From Brevibacillus composti (GTDB lineage Bacteria; Bacillota; Bacilli; Brevibacillales; Brevibacillaceae): a stretch of 64,000 nucleotides of DNA. This document shows, in pieces, positions 43,357-52,090 of this stretch. How positions within the stretch are numbered: position 1 is the stretch's first letter; each line of letters starts with the position of its first letter. The DNA lies in NCBI RefSeq assembly GCF_016406105.1, contig NZ_CP066308.1, positions 3,335,501 to 3,399,500 of the forward strand, given 5' to 3'. The notes below the pieces were generated by a model that was not told the DNA's origin, did not search any database, and saw only the letters and a program-made list of their open reading frames with translations. The position numbers and the translations under genes were made by a program.

Positions 43357-43572
43357 GTGTCCAAATTGTATAATAGTCCGGGAATTTTGAAAAGATCGTT
43401 ATCATCAGTATATAAGAAAAGCCCCTTCCTGAAAGGATGCGGTTATATACGAGGCCGTGGGGAGAAGAATACTGGATCTGAAGATGATTGTTACGGTACA
43501 AGTTCGTATATTGTATCTGGAAGCAAAGGTTACCAAACAAATACCACTGGCGAAGTAGACTTTCGCTGGTAA
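43357..43572 (+). pseudogene. fragmentary AT-rich reading frame before the SurA-like gene
   Basis: Open frame of 71 codons from a GTG without SD. The last 28 residues (from DCYGTSSYIV through GSKGYQTNTT to FRW) are rich in Gly, Ser, Thr and Tyr like the end of an exported protein; the N-terminal half has no pattern. A TATAAT at 43368-43373 lies inside its start. It may be the 3' remnant of a lost gene. The downstream SurA-like gene begins 25 nt after its stop. Confidence 0.3.
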
Positions 43573-43596
43573 TGATGAGGGAGGTAAAAATCGGGT

Positions 43597-44256
43597 ATGA
43601 AAAAACTAGCTATTTCCCTTTCCGTAGTTGCTTTAGTAGGCTCAGCTCTGGCGTTCTCCTCTTTCGCAACTGATGAGCAGACCGACATATTTCGTTCACT
43701 TAAAGCTGAACTCATGGATATAAACGCCACCAAAGAAATGAGCTTAGCGCAGGTTGAAAATGAAGATATCACGAATAAAGAATTTCAGATCTACAAAGCG
43801 TACATGAATGCTAATCTAAAACTCAATAACATCCAAGGAAAATTGTCAGATAGTGAGTTGTTGAAGGATTTGGTAATAGATAAGCTGCTTGTTCAAGAGG
43901 CCGAAAATCAAGGTGTAGCTGTTAGTTTAAAGGATGCAGAAGTACATTCCCAAGAGATGAGAAAAATATTGGAGAATACAGACGATGAAAAAGCAAAAGA
44001 TTTCCAAAAGAATGTCATCGAGGTAACTGGTTTAAGTGAGGAGGAGTATTGGAAAAAACATGCTCCAAACGCTTACAGAAATCAGCTCAGCATCGAAAAT
44101 TTGATTGAAAAACTTGTTCAAGACGGAGTACTTCCGAATGCGACTGAAGATCCTGACTCCTTTGACAAGGCATATCGGAATTACAAAGAAGATCTGTACG
44201 AAAGCCACTCTAAAAACGTGAAGATTTTTACCGATGAAATCCAATTAAAAGACTAA
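43597..44256 (+). CDS. secreted SurA-N-like protein
   Basis: 219 residues. A Sec signal (MKKLAISLSVVALVGSALAF, cleavage near A-T around residue 24) precedes an all-helical domain resembling the SurA/PrsA N-terminal chaperone region (VENEDITNKEFQIYKAYMN, and LLKDLVIDKLLVQEAENQGV). No parvulin PPIase domain follows, so it would be a chaperone-only or orphan form. Codon use and base composition are AT-rich compared with neighbours, like the fragments on both sides. SD GGGAGG 13 nt upstream. Confidence 0.75.
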   Translation: MKKLAISLSVVALVGSALAFSSFATDEQTDIFRSLKAELMDINATKEMSLAQVENEDITNKEFQIYKAYMNANLKLNNIQGKLSDSELLKDLVIDKLLVQEAENQGVAVSLKDAEVHSQEMRKILENTDDEKAKDFQKNVIEVTGLSEEEYWKKHAPNAYRNQLSIENLIEKLVQDGVLPNATEDPDSFDKAYRNYKEDLYESHSKNVKIFTDEIQLKD

Positions 44257-44271
44257 ATGTAAATAGTCCCG

Positions 44272-44315
44272 TGACCGCTCTTGAGCTTTGGATGGCTAAG
44301 GCGGTCATTCTTTTG
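44272..44315 (+). terminator. terminator of the SurA-like gene
   Basis: TGACCGC / GCGGTCA with a 22-nt loop, followed by TTCTTTTG. Confidence 0.7.
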
Positions 44316-44317
44316 TA

Positions 44318-44563
44318 TTGAGTCCCAATAATAAACATCAATGGGACATCAGATATACAAGTACTACTGATGATTCTTTTATACACCTTTCTATAACTCA
44401 AGGTGATAATGGAATCATGGGGAACAGCGAAAAGTTTGAAATTAACGGTAATAAAGCTGAATTTCAAGAAAACGAAAAATTCATCACGTTATCCTGGAAG
44501 CATAAAGGAGTTAGTTATTTCTTAATTGCACGCACATCTGATAAATTATCTAAAGATAAGTAA
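44318..44563 (+). pseudogene. DUF4367-like C-terminal fragment
   Basis: 81 codons from a TTG without SD. The stretch EKFEINGNKAEFQENEKF then ITLSWKHKGVSYFLIA and DKLSKDK resembles the C-terminus of DUF4367 domains, where a sensor-like beta domain ends in W-x-x-xGxxY. Neither a start nor the usual N-terminal part is present, and the family's last helix is cut by the stop. It directly follows the terminator of the SurA-like gene. Read as a remnant. Confidence 0.55.
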
Positions 44564-44586
44564 GTTTGCTAGCTCTATTAAATAAA

Positions 44587-44611
44587 ATCCCCCGAAAAGG
44601 GGGTATTTTTA
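44587..44611. terminator. bidirectional terminator
   Basis: CCCCC-GAAAA-GGGGG followed by TATTTTT on plus and ATTTTATTT on minus, placed between the DUF4367-like fragment and the small membrane protein gene read in the opposite direction. Confidence 0.8.
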
Positions 44612-44788
44612 AATATGTGGGTTGTTAATATCGTTACGCACTTCATTCAAATACGTCTCTGTATACATAATTTGAGAGCTGCTTAATTCTTTCGGAATCG
44701 TCTTTTTCCGTTTTTTCACTTGGTCATAAATCACAGCAAACGTCATCAAACCACCAACAATCGTTAAAAGGAAGGCCCACATTGGCAT
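44609..44788 (-). CDS. small single-span membrane protein, unknown
   Basis: 59 residues: MPMWAFLLTIVGGLMTFAVI forms one membrane segment from the start, then a strongly basic turn (VKKRKK) and a polar cytosolic tail with LSSSQIMYTETYLNE. A strong SD (GAGGAGGGA) lies 5 nt before the ATG at 44786-44788. The stop is inside the bidirectional terminator. No family was recognised; small basic-flanked single-span proteins are common in spore-formers as regulators or coat/membrane factors. Confidence 0.7.
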   Translation of the reverse strand: MPMWAFLLTIVGGLMTFAVIYDQVKKRKKTIPKELSSSQIMYTETYLNEVRNDINNPHI

Positions 44789-44931
44789 ACAATCCCTCCT
44801 CAGCTCACTTTATATATAGACGAATTTTTCTTTAGAATGTTGCCCTCCCCATGTGGAAAATTGTGCCTCTTCCTGCTTATCCAGCCATACTTTGCTGCAT
44901 CCCACAGCTCATCTGAAACTGAGCCACCCGT

Positions 44932-45714
44932 TTACCCCGTAATGAGAGACAGCAGTGTCATAATCAGATGCGCCACAGCATGGGCGATCATCGCTGCCTC
45001 CAGGCTTTTTTTCCAATACAGCCAGCCAAAAATAATTCCGCCAACGGCATTCAAGAGAATCGTCCGCAGGATCAGCATCGGAGTCAGCGGGGCAAGTATG
45101 GCCACTGCCCCGAGATGGCCGATCCCAAACAGGACTGCACTGATCAAAAGAGCCGCCGCGAACACAGCACCTCCAGGCCGATCCCCGCCACGCTGAAACA
45201 GACGCCAGCCTGCCCAGGCCAGCACCGACATCATGCCCCAGCGCAGCAGCAACTCCTCGGTAATCCCCCCGTACAGCATCGCCCCGGCGGTAAAGACGAG
45301 ATCACGCGGCGGCGCTTCGGTCGAAAAGCTCGCGGGGAGCCAGGGCTGAAAGAAAAGATCGAGCAGAGGCAAAGCGACGGCAGCGGTAATGCCCGCGATG
45401 AGGGCGGCAGGCAGCTGCGCACGCAGGCGGCTCCGGAGCGGCGCTCCGCTGGTCAGCTTCTCCGCGATCAAAGAGGTAAGGCCGACCCGAGGGGCCATCC
45501 AAGTACCCAAGGCGACGGCGATCACCAGCAAGATCATGGGCTGCAGGACAGAGAGGAAAACCAGCAGCCCAAAAGGCATCTCCGGCAGCCCTGGAATGCT
45601 TTGCAGCTGTTTGACAGCAGTAGGCACGAGGGCGATCACCCCGATCAGCCCTGCCAGCAAGAGAACGAGAAAAACCTTGCCATAGCTGGATTTACGCGGC
45701 ATTTCATGTTTCAT
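44932..45714 (-). CDS. CPBP family intramembrane glutamic endopeptidase
   Basis: 260 residues and about 6-8 membrane segments. CPBP motifs: EELLLRWGMM (EExxxR, with the catalytic Glu), FGIGHLG (FxxxH) and AMIAHAVAHL (HxxxH/N). The ATG at 45712-45714 shares its first base with the last base of the upstream sdpI-like stop region, and GGAGGAG lies 8 nt before it, so translation is coupled to sdpI. CPBP proteins often serve in bacteriocin self-immunity, which fits the SdpI neighbour. Confidence 0.85.
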   Translation of the reverse strand: MKHEMPRKSSYGKVFLVLLLAGLIGVIALVPTAVKQLQSIPGLPEMPFGLLVFLSVLQPMILLVIAVALGTWMAPRVGLTSLIAEKLTSGAPLRSRLRAQLPAALIAGITAAVALPLLDLFFQPWLPASFSTEAPPRDLVFTAGAMLYGGITEELLLRWGMMSVLAWAGWRLFQRGGDRPGGAVFAAALLISAVLFGIGHLGAVAILAPLTPMLILRTILLNAVGGIIFGWLYWKKSLEAAMIAHAVAHLIMTLLSLITG

Positions 45715-46356
45715 CAGCGAGACTCCTCCACTTTTCGATAGACCAGGTACGAGTACCCGACAGGGATAATCGCGGAGATGAGGAGGAGGATCAGCATCGG
45801 CCAGCTGCTCCCGCGCCCAAACGGCAGGAAGGCCGAGAGAATCATCAGTCCCCCCGCGATCACCCAGATCGGGCCGGAAATGCGGTGTGTTTTGCGCCAG
45901 ACCTCGGGATGCGCCAGGGTCCAAGGCGTCCGGATGCCCAGAAAATAGTTGCTCCGCAGCTGCGGCAGATAATTGCCGATGACCAGCCAGGCCAGGCCCA
46001 GCAGCAATTTGGCAAACACTTCGGCTCCCACCGGTTTGATGCCCAGATTATACAGCAGCAGATGGGTGAACGTGCCGCCGAGGATCAGGGCGACCAGCAC
46101 CTGGATCATGCTGTAGGCTTTAGCAAACTTCGCGTAATTTTCTTTTTTGGGATCGATCTTCCGGGCCAGCGGCAACCCCCATCACGATCGCGCTGAGCAG
46201 CACATAGGCCGGAAAAAAGGTTTGTTTGCTCTGATAGCCGTCCGGCTCTCCAGTGGGGCCAAAGTGGATCGCCAGCTGGTCAGGCAAATCCTGATAGGCA
46301 TAGATTCCCATCAGTATGGGGACGAGCAGAATTACCAGCGCAATGATTCGATTCAT
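45714..46356 (-). pseudogene. sdpI: SdpI-type immunity protein gene, interrupted by a frameshift
   Basis: An N-terminal DUF1648 half (MNRIIALVILLVPILMGIYA, and the signature LPDQLAIHFGPTGEPDGY) is in one frame. The SdpI C-terminal half (PLARKIDPKKENY, then LRSNYFLGIRTPWTL, the family signature) is in another. The frames meet at a run of five C on the plus strand (46176-46180); one base less would give VMGLPLARKID and a single protein of about 213 residues, the normal SdpI length. SdpI gives immunity to the SdpC cannibalism toxin in B. subtilis and sequesters SdpR. Could be a real mutation, a phase-variable tract or a sequencing error. The start overlaps sdpR by 4 nt (ATGA). Confidence 0.82.
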
Positions 46357-46637
46357 TTTTGTTCATTCCCCCCCATGCTTTTCCCGTCGATAATCTCCAG
46401 AAACCAGCCCATGACATCCTGGACCACCGTCGTATTCAGCGAGTAGATGATATTTTGCCCCTGACGCTCATCGAGCACGAGCTTTGCCTGCTTGAGCGTA
46501 TTCAGATGATGGGAGATGCTGGGCTTCGTCATCGCGAAGTGTTCGGCAATTTCCCCCGCGGTGAGATCTCTCTCCTTCAGCAGCCGGATGATCTGGCGGC
46601 GCGTCGGGTCAGCCAGGGCCTTGAACGTATCATTCAC
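46353..46637 (-). CDS. sdpR: ArsR family regulator, SdpR-like autorepressor
   Basis: 94 residues, winged-helix ArsR fold: ADPTRRQIIRLLKERDLTAG, then IAEHFAMTKPSISHHLNTLKQ (recognition helix) and a wing QGQNIIYSLN. No metal-binding Cys pair is present, which fits SdpR rather than a metal sensor. The 4-nt overlap with the sdpI-like gene reproduces the B. subtilis sdpR-sdpI operon, where membrane SdpI sequesters SdpR when toxin is present. A symmetrical operator lies upstream (46695-46726). Confidence 0.85.
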   Translation of the reverse strand: MNDTFKALADPTRRQIIRLLKERDLTAGEIAEHFAMTKPSISHHLNTLKQAKLVLDERQGQNIIYSLNTTVVQDVMGWFLEIIDGKSMGGNEQK

Positions 46638-46694
46638 AGCATCACAACCTTTTGCCTCACGATCATCCCGGAGAAAAAGACGGGATGATCGGTA

Positions 46695-46726
46695 TTAGAT
46701 ATTTAGAAAAATGTCTAACTGTCTAA
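46695..46726. promoter_or_regulatory. symmetrical SdpR/ArsR-type operator
   Basis: TTAGA occurs at 46695 and 46703 and its complement TCTAA at 46714 and 46722; all four half-sites are symmetric about 46710.5. This 8-nt-spaced nested repeat lies 58 nt before the sdpR start and should overlap its promoter. Confidence 0.65.
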
Positions 46727-46766
46727 GAAAAAAGTACGCCCTTTTCGGGGCGTTGTCAACATTTTT

Positions 46767-47192
46767 TTACCGTTCTCCCCGTTCTCTTTTTTGCACGGAG
46801 TGAAGCAGGAGGTAACCGAGCACAAACCCGCAGATGGGCCGAACCGGGCTATTCTCGGTCAGAATCGCTTGCGGCAAAGGAAGATATACCCCGACAGGGC
46901 TGTAATAGAGCCAGGCGTAAGCTGCCCCGATCAGTGCCGGAATTCCCACCGCCAGGATCGCTGCCCAGTCATACCGCCAGCTTCCCCTTGCCCTGAACAT
47001 CCGGACCAAATGGGGGACAGCCGCCAGCAGACCCAGAATGACGGACAGCACCGTCGAATAGATCATGTAGGCCAGAGGGCGATAGGTGGCGGCGGCCTGC
47101 TCCCGGAGCAGTATCTGCACTTCCAACAGCTGCCAAAAAACGAGTCCGTAGATGATCGCGTACCCGAATAATGCGAGAAAGCGGTTCCGCAT
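46767..47192 (-). CDS. small integral membrane protein, unknown
   Basis: 141 residues with four membrane segments (LALFGYAIIYGLVFWQLL, AYMIYSTVLSVILGLLAAV, WAAILAVGIPALIGAAYAW and a C-terminal ICGFVLGYLLLHSV), a basic loop (RMFRARGSWRYDW) and a charged tail (KRERGER). No family recognised. SD GGGAAGGGAG. It lies 52 nt downstream of the atypical regulator gene on the same strand and may share its transcript. Confidence 0.65.
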   Translation of the reverse strand: MRNRFLALFGYAIIYGLVFWQLLEVQILLREQAAATYRPLAYMIYSTVLSVILGLLAAVPHLVRMFRARGSWRYDWAAILAVGIPALIGAAYAWLYYSPVGVYLPLPQAILTENSPVRPICGFVLGYLLLHSVQKRERGER

Positions 47193-47244
47193 GCAAGCGC
47201 TCCCTTCCCGGCTATTGTTTACAGTTCGATGCGATATACCTTGT

Positions 47245-48540
47245 TTACAGCTCGATTCGATACACCTTGCGCGGCCTGCCGCGCGGATGAGGGCTTTCTT
47301 CCCCGCTTACCCGCGCGATCCCTTTGGCCTCCAGCTCGATCAGGATGCGGCGGGCGCTTCGCGGCAGGATCTGCATATGCATGGCCAGCTCATGCGCATT
47401 GATTTCGGCGGACCCGCGCTTCTTCAGAATGGACTTGAGCTTGCTCAGCGTCTGGACGCTGAGCGAGGTGTGGCGGCTCAGTTCCCGAAGCTGGTCGGAA
47501 GCGCCGCTAAACGTGATTTGCTCGCCTTTTCCCAAAGGTCCGGCAATTCGCTTGTCATCGAAGAACACCATCCAGGAGCCCGGTCCGCTCTCCTTGGCGT
47601 GCAGAAGGGCCGTCCCCGCGTGGATCTCTGCCTCGCCCGCCGTCCTGCCGATCCCGATGCCGCAGGTAAACCGCCCGTCCGCAAACCCCGCCAGCTCCTC
47701 CGGCCGGGGCGCCGCCGAAAAATCGCAGGTCCATTCCCGCAGGATGCCGCGCGTCGTAAAGATGACGTAGCGGCCGGTTCCGGCTGTCTTCAGCGATCCG
47801 TGCAGCTGCTTGGCGTAGCGGAGCAGCTTTTCCTCGATGAGCTCCAGGACGCCCCCCTCGCTCGGGTCGGCAGCCTCGCCCCCGGTCATGCCCGGCGTTT
47901 CCAGCTCGATCATCTGTACGGCGATCTGCGTGTCCTTGAACTGGAGCATCTCATGTGTCCGCAGCAGCATGCCGATGACCGACTCGACACCTGCGCGAGT
48001 CGGCAGCACGCGGTATACAGGGACGCCCCGCCGTTTCAATTCCAGCTGTGCCGTCCTGAGGCAGGTCACCGCGGCTTTTGTCTTGCCCTCCCGCCAGAGC
48101 GCTTCATGATAATCAGCCAATTCGTCCGCACTGATGGCCCCTTCATACGATTTCAGCCAGAGGCGGCCCGCCGCGATTCCTGCTTCTTCCAGCATATGCG
48201 CCAGTTCGCCCGGCGGGATGGTGTCATAGCTGAGCTCATCTGCCGCCAGCTTTTTCTCATGGGAGAGGTGCAGCAGCGTGCGGTAGAGACTGGCCCCGGT
48301 ATGGGGCACATAGGCCATCGGCTTTTTGATCCGGCCCCACTCCTTCACCATGGCGTAGGGCACTTGGCCGGAAAACAGCCACATGTCCGCCTCATCGGCA
48401 TGCGGGCCGAGCCGCTCAAAAATTTCTCCCTCCGCATCGTAGACGATCGGCAGGCATTCGATCTCCGGATAGGCATGGACAACGGACAGGATGAGATCCA
48501 GGGTGTCATCCGCTCCGAGGATTCCCAATCGCATCTTCAC
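47245..48540 (-). CDS. putative regulator with C-terminal HTH, unusual architecture
   Basis: About 431 residues. The N-terminal part (MRLGILGADDTLDLILSVV, ending WLFSGQVPYAMVKEW) has alternating beta/alpha like a ligand-binding or receiver-type domain. A middle part (about 230-330, with RYVIFTTRGILREW and CGIGIGRTAGEAEIHAGTAL) resembles the degenerate GGDEF-like domain of PucR/CdaR regulators. The C-terminus holds a winged helix (LSRHTSLSVQTLSKLKSIL and PRSARRILIELEAKGIARVSG). No exact family was recognised. Start: GTG 48540 has GAGGG 9 nt upstream; ATG 48534 is possible. It is divergent from the trpS T-box. Confidence 0.65.
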   Translation of the reverse strand: MKMRLGILGADDTLDLILSVVHAYPEIECLPIVYDAEGEIFERLGPHADEADMWLFSGQVPYAMVKEWGRIKKPMAYVPHTGASLYRTLLHLSHEKKLAADELSYDTIPPGELAHMLEEAGIAAGRLWLKSYEGAISADELADYHEALWREGKTKAAVTCLRTAQLELKRRGVPVYRVLPTRAGVESVIGMLLRTHEMLQFKDTQIAVQMIELETPGMTGGEAADPSEGGVLELIEEKLLRYAKQLHGSLKTAGTGRYVIFTTRGILREWTCDFSAAPRPEELAGFADGRFTCGIGIGRTAGEAEIHAGTALLHAKESGPGSWMVFFDDKRIAGPLGKGEQITFSGASDQLRELSRHTSLSVQTLSKLKSILKKRGSAEINAHELAMHMQILPRSARRILIELEAKGIARVSGEESPHPRGRPRKVYRIEL

Positions 48541-48645
48541 TTGTGTGTTCCCTCTTTCGTGCTGACAGTTCTTACTAATTACCTTAGCAAATTCCGGAGC
48601 AGAAGGGAATGAAGGCCTGCCGGAAGTCTCTGTCATTTTCACCAG

Positions 48646-48674
48646 TTGATTTCTGCACTCGCAGGGAGTAAAAT
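48646..48674 (+). promoter_or_regulatory. promoter of the trpS T-box transcript
   Basis: TTGATT (48646-48651), a 17-nt spacer and TAAAAT (48669-48674), followed by the T-box leader about 30 nt later. Confidence 0.65.
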
Positions 48675-48701
48675 AATCTCTCAAAGGAAGACAACACGGC
48701 G

Positions 48702-50014
<1,313 letters not shown>

Positions 50015-50029
50015 TCCGCAAACCGATAC

Positions 50030-50098
50030 AGGGCTGCCCCTTCTAAAGGACGCTGCGACCTTGCGCCGCGGCCTTCTGGGAGGGTCGGCCCTCTTTTC
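50030..50098 (+). terminator. trpS terminator
   Basis: AGGGCTGCCC pairs with GGGTCGGCCCT (one or two mismatches) across a long, internally paired loop, followed by CTTTT. Stem length is good, T-run short. Confidence 0.6.
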
Positions 50099-50304
50099 AT
50101 GCGCGCGGGTTCCCACTGGGCGTTTTTTCACAAGAAAGTAGGCTTTTCAGGGCTTGTGGCCGGTCGCCTCGCTGTACTACGATGGAAAAAATTTGCCGCA
50201 CTCTGCTGGCTGGCAGTCATTCCCGGTTGGCCGCCGGCTGGCCGGTGCGGCTGATTTTCTCTGTATGACAAGCATACATGGCGATTCTTGATGGAGGAAC
50301 GAAC

Positions 50305-52026
50305 ATGAGACTGACTCGCTTTTTGTACGTGCTGCTCTGTCTGGGGGCTGGACTCCTCGCCGGCTTTTCGTCCCCGGAGAAAACGGTCAAAGCCACCTGG
50401 ATCTGGCAGGCGGAGCTGGCTGGCGACCGGCAGCAGGAAATTTTGCAATTCGCCGAGCAAAACGGGATCAATACGATTTATCTGCGGGTGGACAAAGCGC
50501 TGCCGTTTGCCCACTACTCCCCCTTTATCCAAGCGGCGGGACGCATGGGCATCGAGGTGCATGCGCTGGGCGGACACCCGGCCTGGGCGCTCTCAGGCCA
50601 CCGTCAGCGCATGCTGGAGCTGGTCTCCTGGGTCCATGCCTACAACAGCCAAAGCAGTGAGGATGCCCGATTCGCCGGTCTCCACCTGGATATTGAACCG
50701 TATCTTCTGCGCGAGTGGGAAACAGAGCAAGCCGAGGTCTTGCGCCAATGGACGGCCAACATGAAAAGCTTTGCCGACGCAGCGAGACGGGAGCCCGGCC
50801 TGCAGGTCAGCGCCGATCTGGCCGTATGGCTGGACCGCACCGACGTGCCGGGGGAAGGCGTCACCGTAAGCGAATGGATGATCGACATCTTTGACCACGT
50901 GACCCTGATGGCCTATCGGAATCGCGTCGACGGTCCCAATGGGATTGTGGCATTGGTCAAGGACGAATTGGCGGCAGCCGACCGGCTGGGCAAACAGGTC
51001 GTCGTCGCGGTGAACGCCAAGGAAATGCCCGGGGAGCCGCATACCACGTTTTATCATGACGGGGAAACGGTCATGCAGCAGGTGCTGGCCCAGGCGTCAG
51101 AACGCCTCCGGCTCCACTCTTCCTTTGCCGGTACGGCCATCCACGACTACCGTTACTGGCAAGCCCTGCGCAATGGAGAGAGTCCGAACGCCCCGCAGCC
51201 GGCGCCGCCGCCGTCTTCCCATACGGCCCCTCTGCTCGGGACCTACATATGGCATGCGGAGGCGGCCATCGAGGAAGCGGATGAGATCGTGTCGTTTGCC
51301 AAACAGGAGGGACTCAACCTCCTGTATGTCAGACTCGATCTGGAACAGCCCTTCTCCGTCTATCGCGAGCTGGTCGGGAAAGCAGCTGACGCGGGCATCG
51401 AGGTGCACGCCATGGGAGGCCATCCGCTCTGGGCGCTGGACTCACACAGGGAGCGGATGCTGAGGCTGGTCCGCTACGTAAAAAGCTACAACAGCCGCGC
51501 CGAACCGCGCGAGCAGTTCCGCGGCATCCATCTGGACATCGAGCCTTATGTTCTCCCCGTATGGAGGCAAGACCCGGAGCTGGTTCTGCGGCAGTGGAGA
51601 GACAATATCCGGGCATTCGTGGCGGAAACCAAGCGGGACAGCAGCCTGCAGACGAGCAGCGACCTGGCTGTCTGGCTGGACCGCTACGATGTGCCCGGTG
51701 AACCCGGCACTTCCTTTAGCAAATGGATGATTGCGCAGCATGACCACATCACACTGATGGCCTTCCGCGACCGGGCGGAGGGACCCGGCGGCATCGCGGC
51801 GATCTCGCAGGACGAGCTGCGCTTTGCCGGCGAGCTGGGCAAAGAAATCCTGATCGCCGTGGAGATGAAGCAAAGCGGCGAAGGGGATTACGTCTCTTTT
51901 CACGAAGAGGGAAAAGCGGAGATGCGCCGGCAGCTCGGCATGCTCCCCCGCCTGCTTGCGGACCACCCCTCCTACAAAGGGAATGTGGTCCACGCCTACG
52001 AGTATTGGAAAGAGGCAAAAGAGTAA
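50305..52026 (+). CDS. secreted protein with two homologous TIM-barrel-like domains
   Basis: 573 residues. A Sec signal peptide (MRLTRFLYVLLCLGAGLLAG, cleavage near A30) precedes two repeats of about 260 residues (about 30-285 and 305-573), joined by a Pro-rich linker (PNAPQPAPPPSS). Both carry the same landmarks in order: TYLWxxE-like start (TWIWQAE / TYIWHAE), GIEVHAxGGHPxWAL, HLDIEPYxL, SDLAVWLDRxDVPGE and HxTLMAxRxRxxGP. The D-I-E-P acidic pair sits where barrel hydrolases such as GH18 carry the catalytic Asp/Glu, so a hydrolase acting on a cell-wall or polysaccharide substrate is plausible. No established family was recognised. SD GGAGGAAC. Confidence 0.82.
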   Translation: MRLTRFLYVLLCLGAGLLAGFSSPEKTVKATWIWQAELAGDRQQEILQFAEQNGINTIYLRVDKALPFAHYSPFIQAAGRMGIEVHALGGHPAWALSGHRQRMLELVSWVHAYNSQSSEDARFAGLHLDIEPYLLREWETEQAEVLRQWTANMKSFADAARREPGLQVSADLAVWLDRTDVPGEGVTVSEWMIDIFDHVTLMAYRNRVDGPNGIVALVKDELAAADRLGKQVVVAVNAKEMPGEPHTTFYHDGETVMQQVLAQASERLRLHSSFAGTAIHDYRYWQALRNGESPNAPQPAPPPSSHTAPLLGTYIWHAEAAIEEADEIVSFAKQEGLNLLYVRLDLEQPFSVYRELVGKAADAGIEVHAMGGHPLWALDSHRERMLRLVRYVKSYNSRAEPREQFRGIHLDIEPYVLPVWRQDPELVLRQWRDNIRAFVAETKRDSSLQTSSDLAVWLDRYDVPGEPGTSFSKWMIAQHDHITLMAFRDRAEGPGGIAAISQDELRFAGELGKEILIAVEMKQSGEGDYVSFHEEGKAEMRRQLGMLPRLLADHPSYKGNVVHAYEYWKEAKE

Positions 52027-52071
52027 AGAGGGCCCCCCGTCTGTCCGAGACGGGGACGGCCCTCTCTTTTG
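52026..52071. terminator. terminator between two convergent secreted-protein genes
   Basis: AAAGAGGGCC pairs with GGCCCTCTCTTTT (inner GTCT/AGAC). T-rich on plus, and A-rich 5' arm makes it T-rich on minus. Confidence 0.85.
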
Positions 52072-52090
52072 ATGAACACTCCATCTTCGC

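Noticed and set aside
43357-43572. 71-residue frame as a bacteriocin-like peptide gene
   Set aside because: The Gly/Ser/Thr/Tyr-rich end is suggestive, but there is no SD, no signal or leader, and a promoter-like TATAAT lies inside the frame. Listed only as a remnant.
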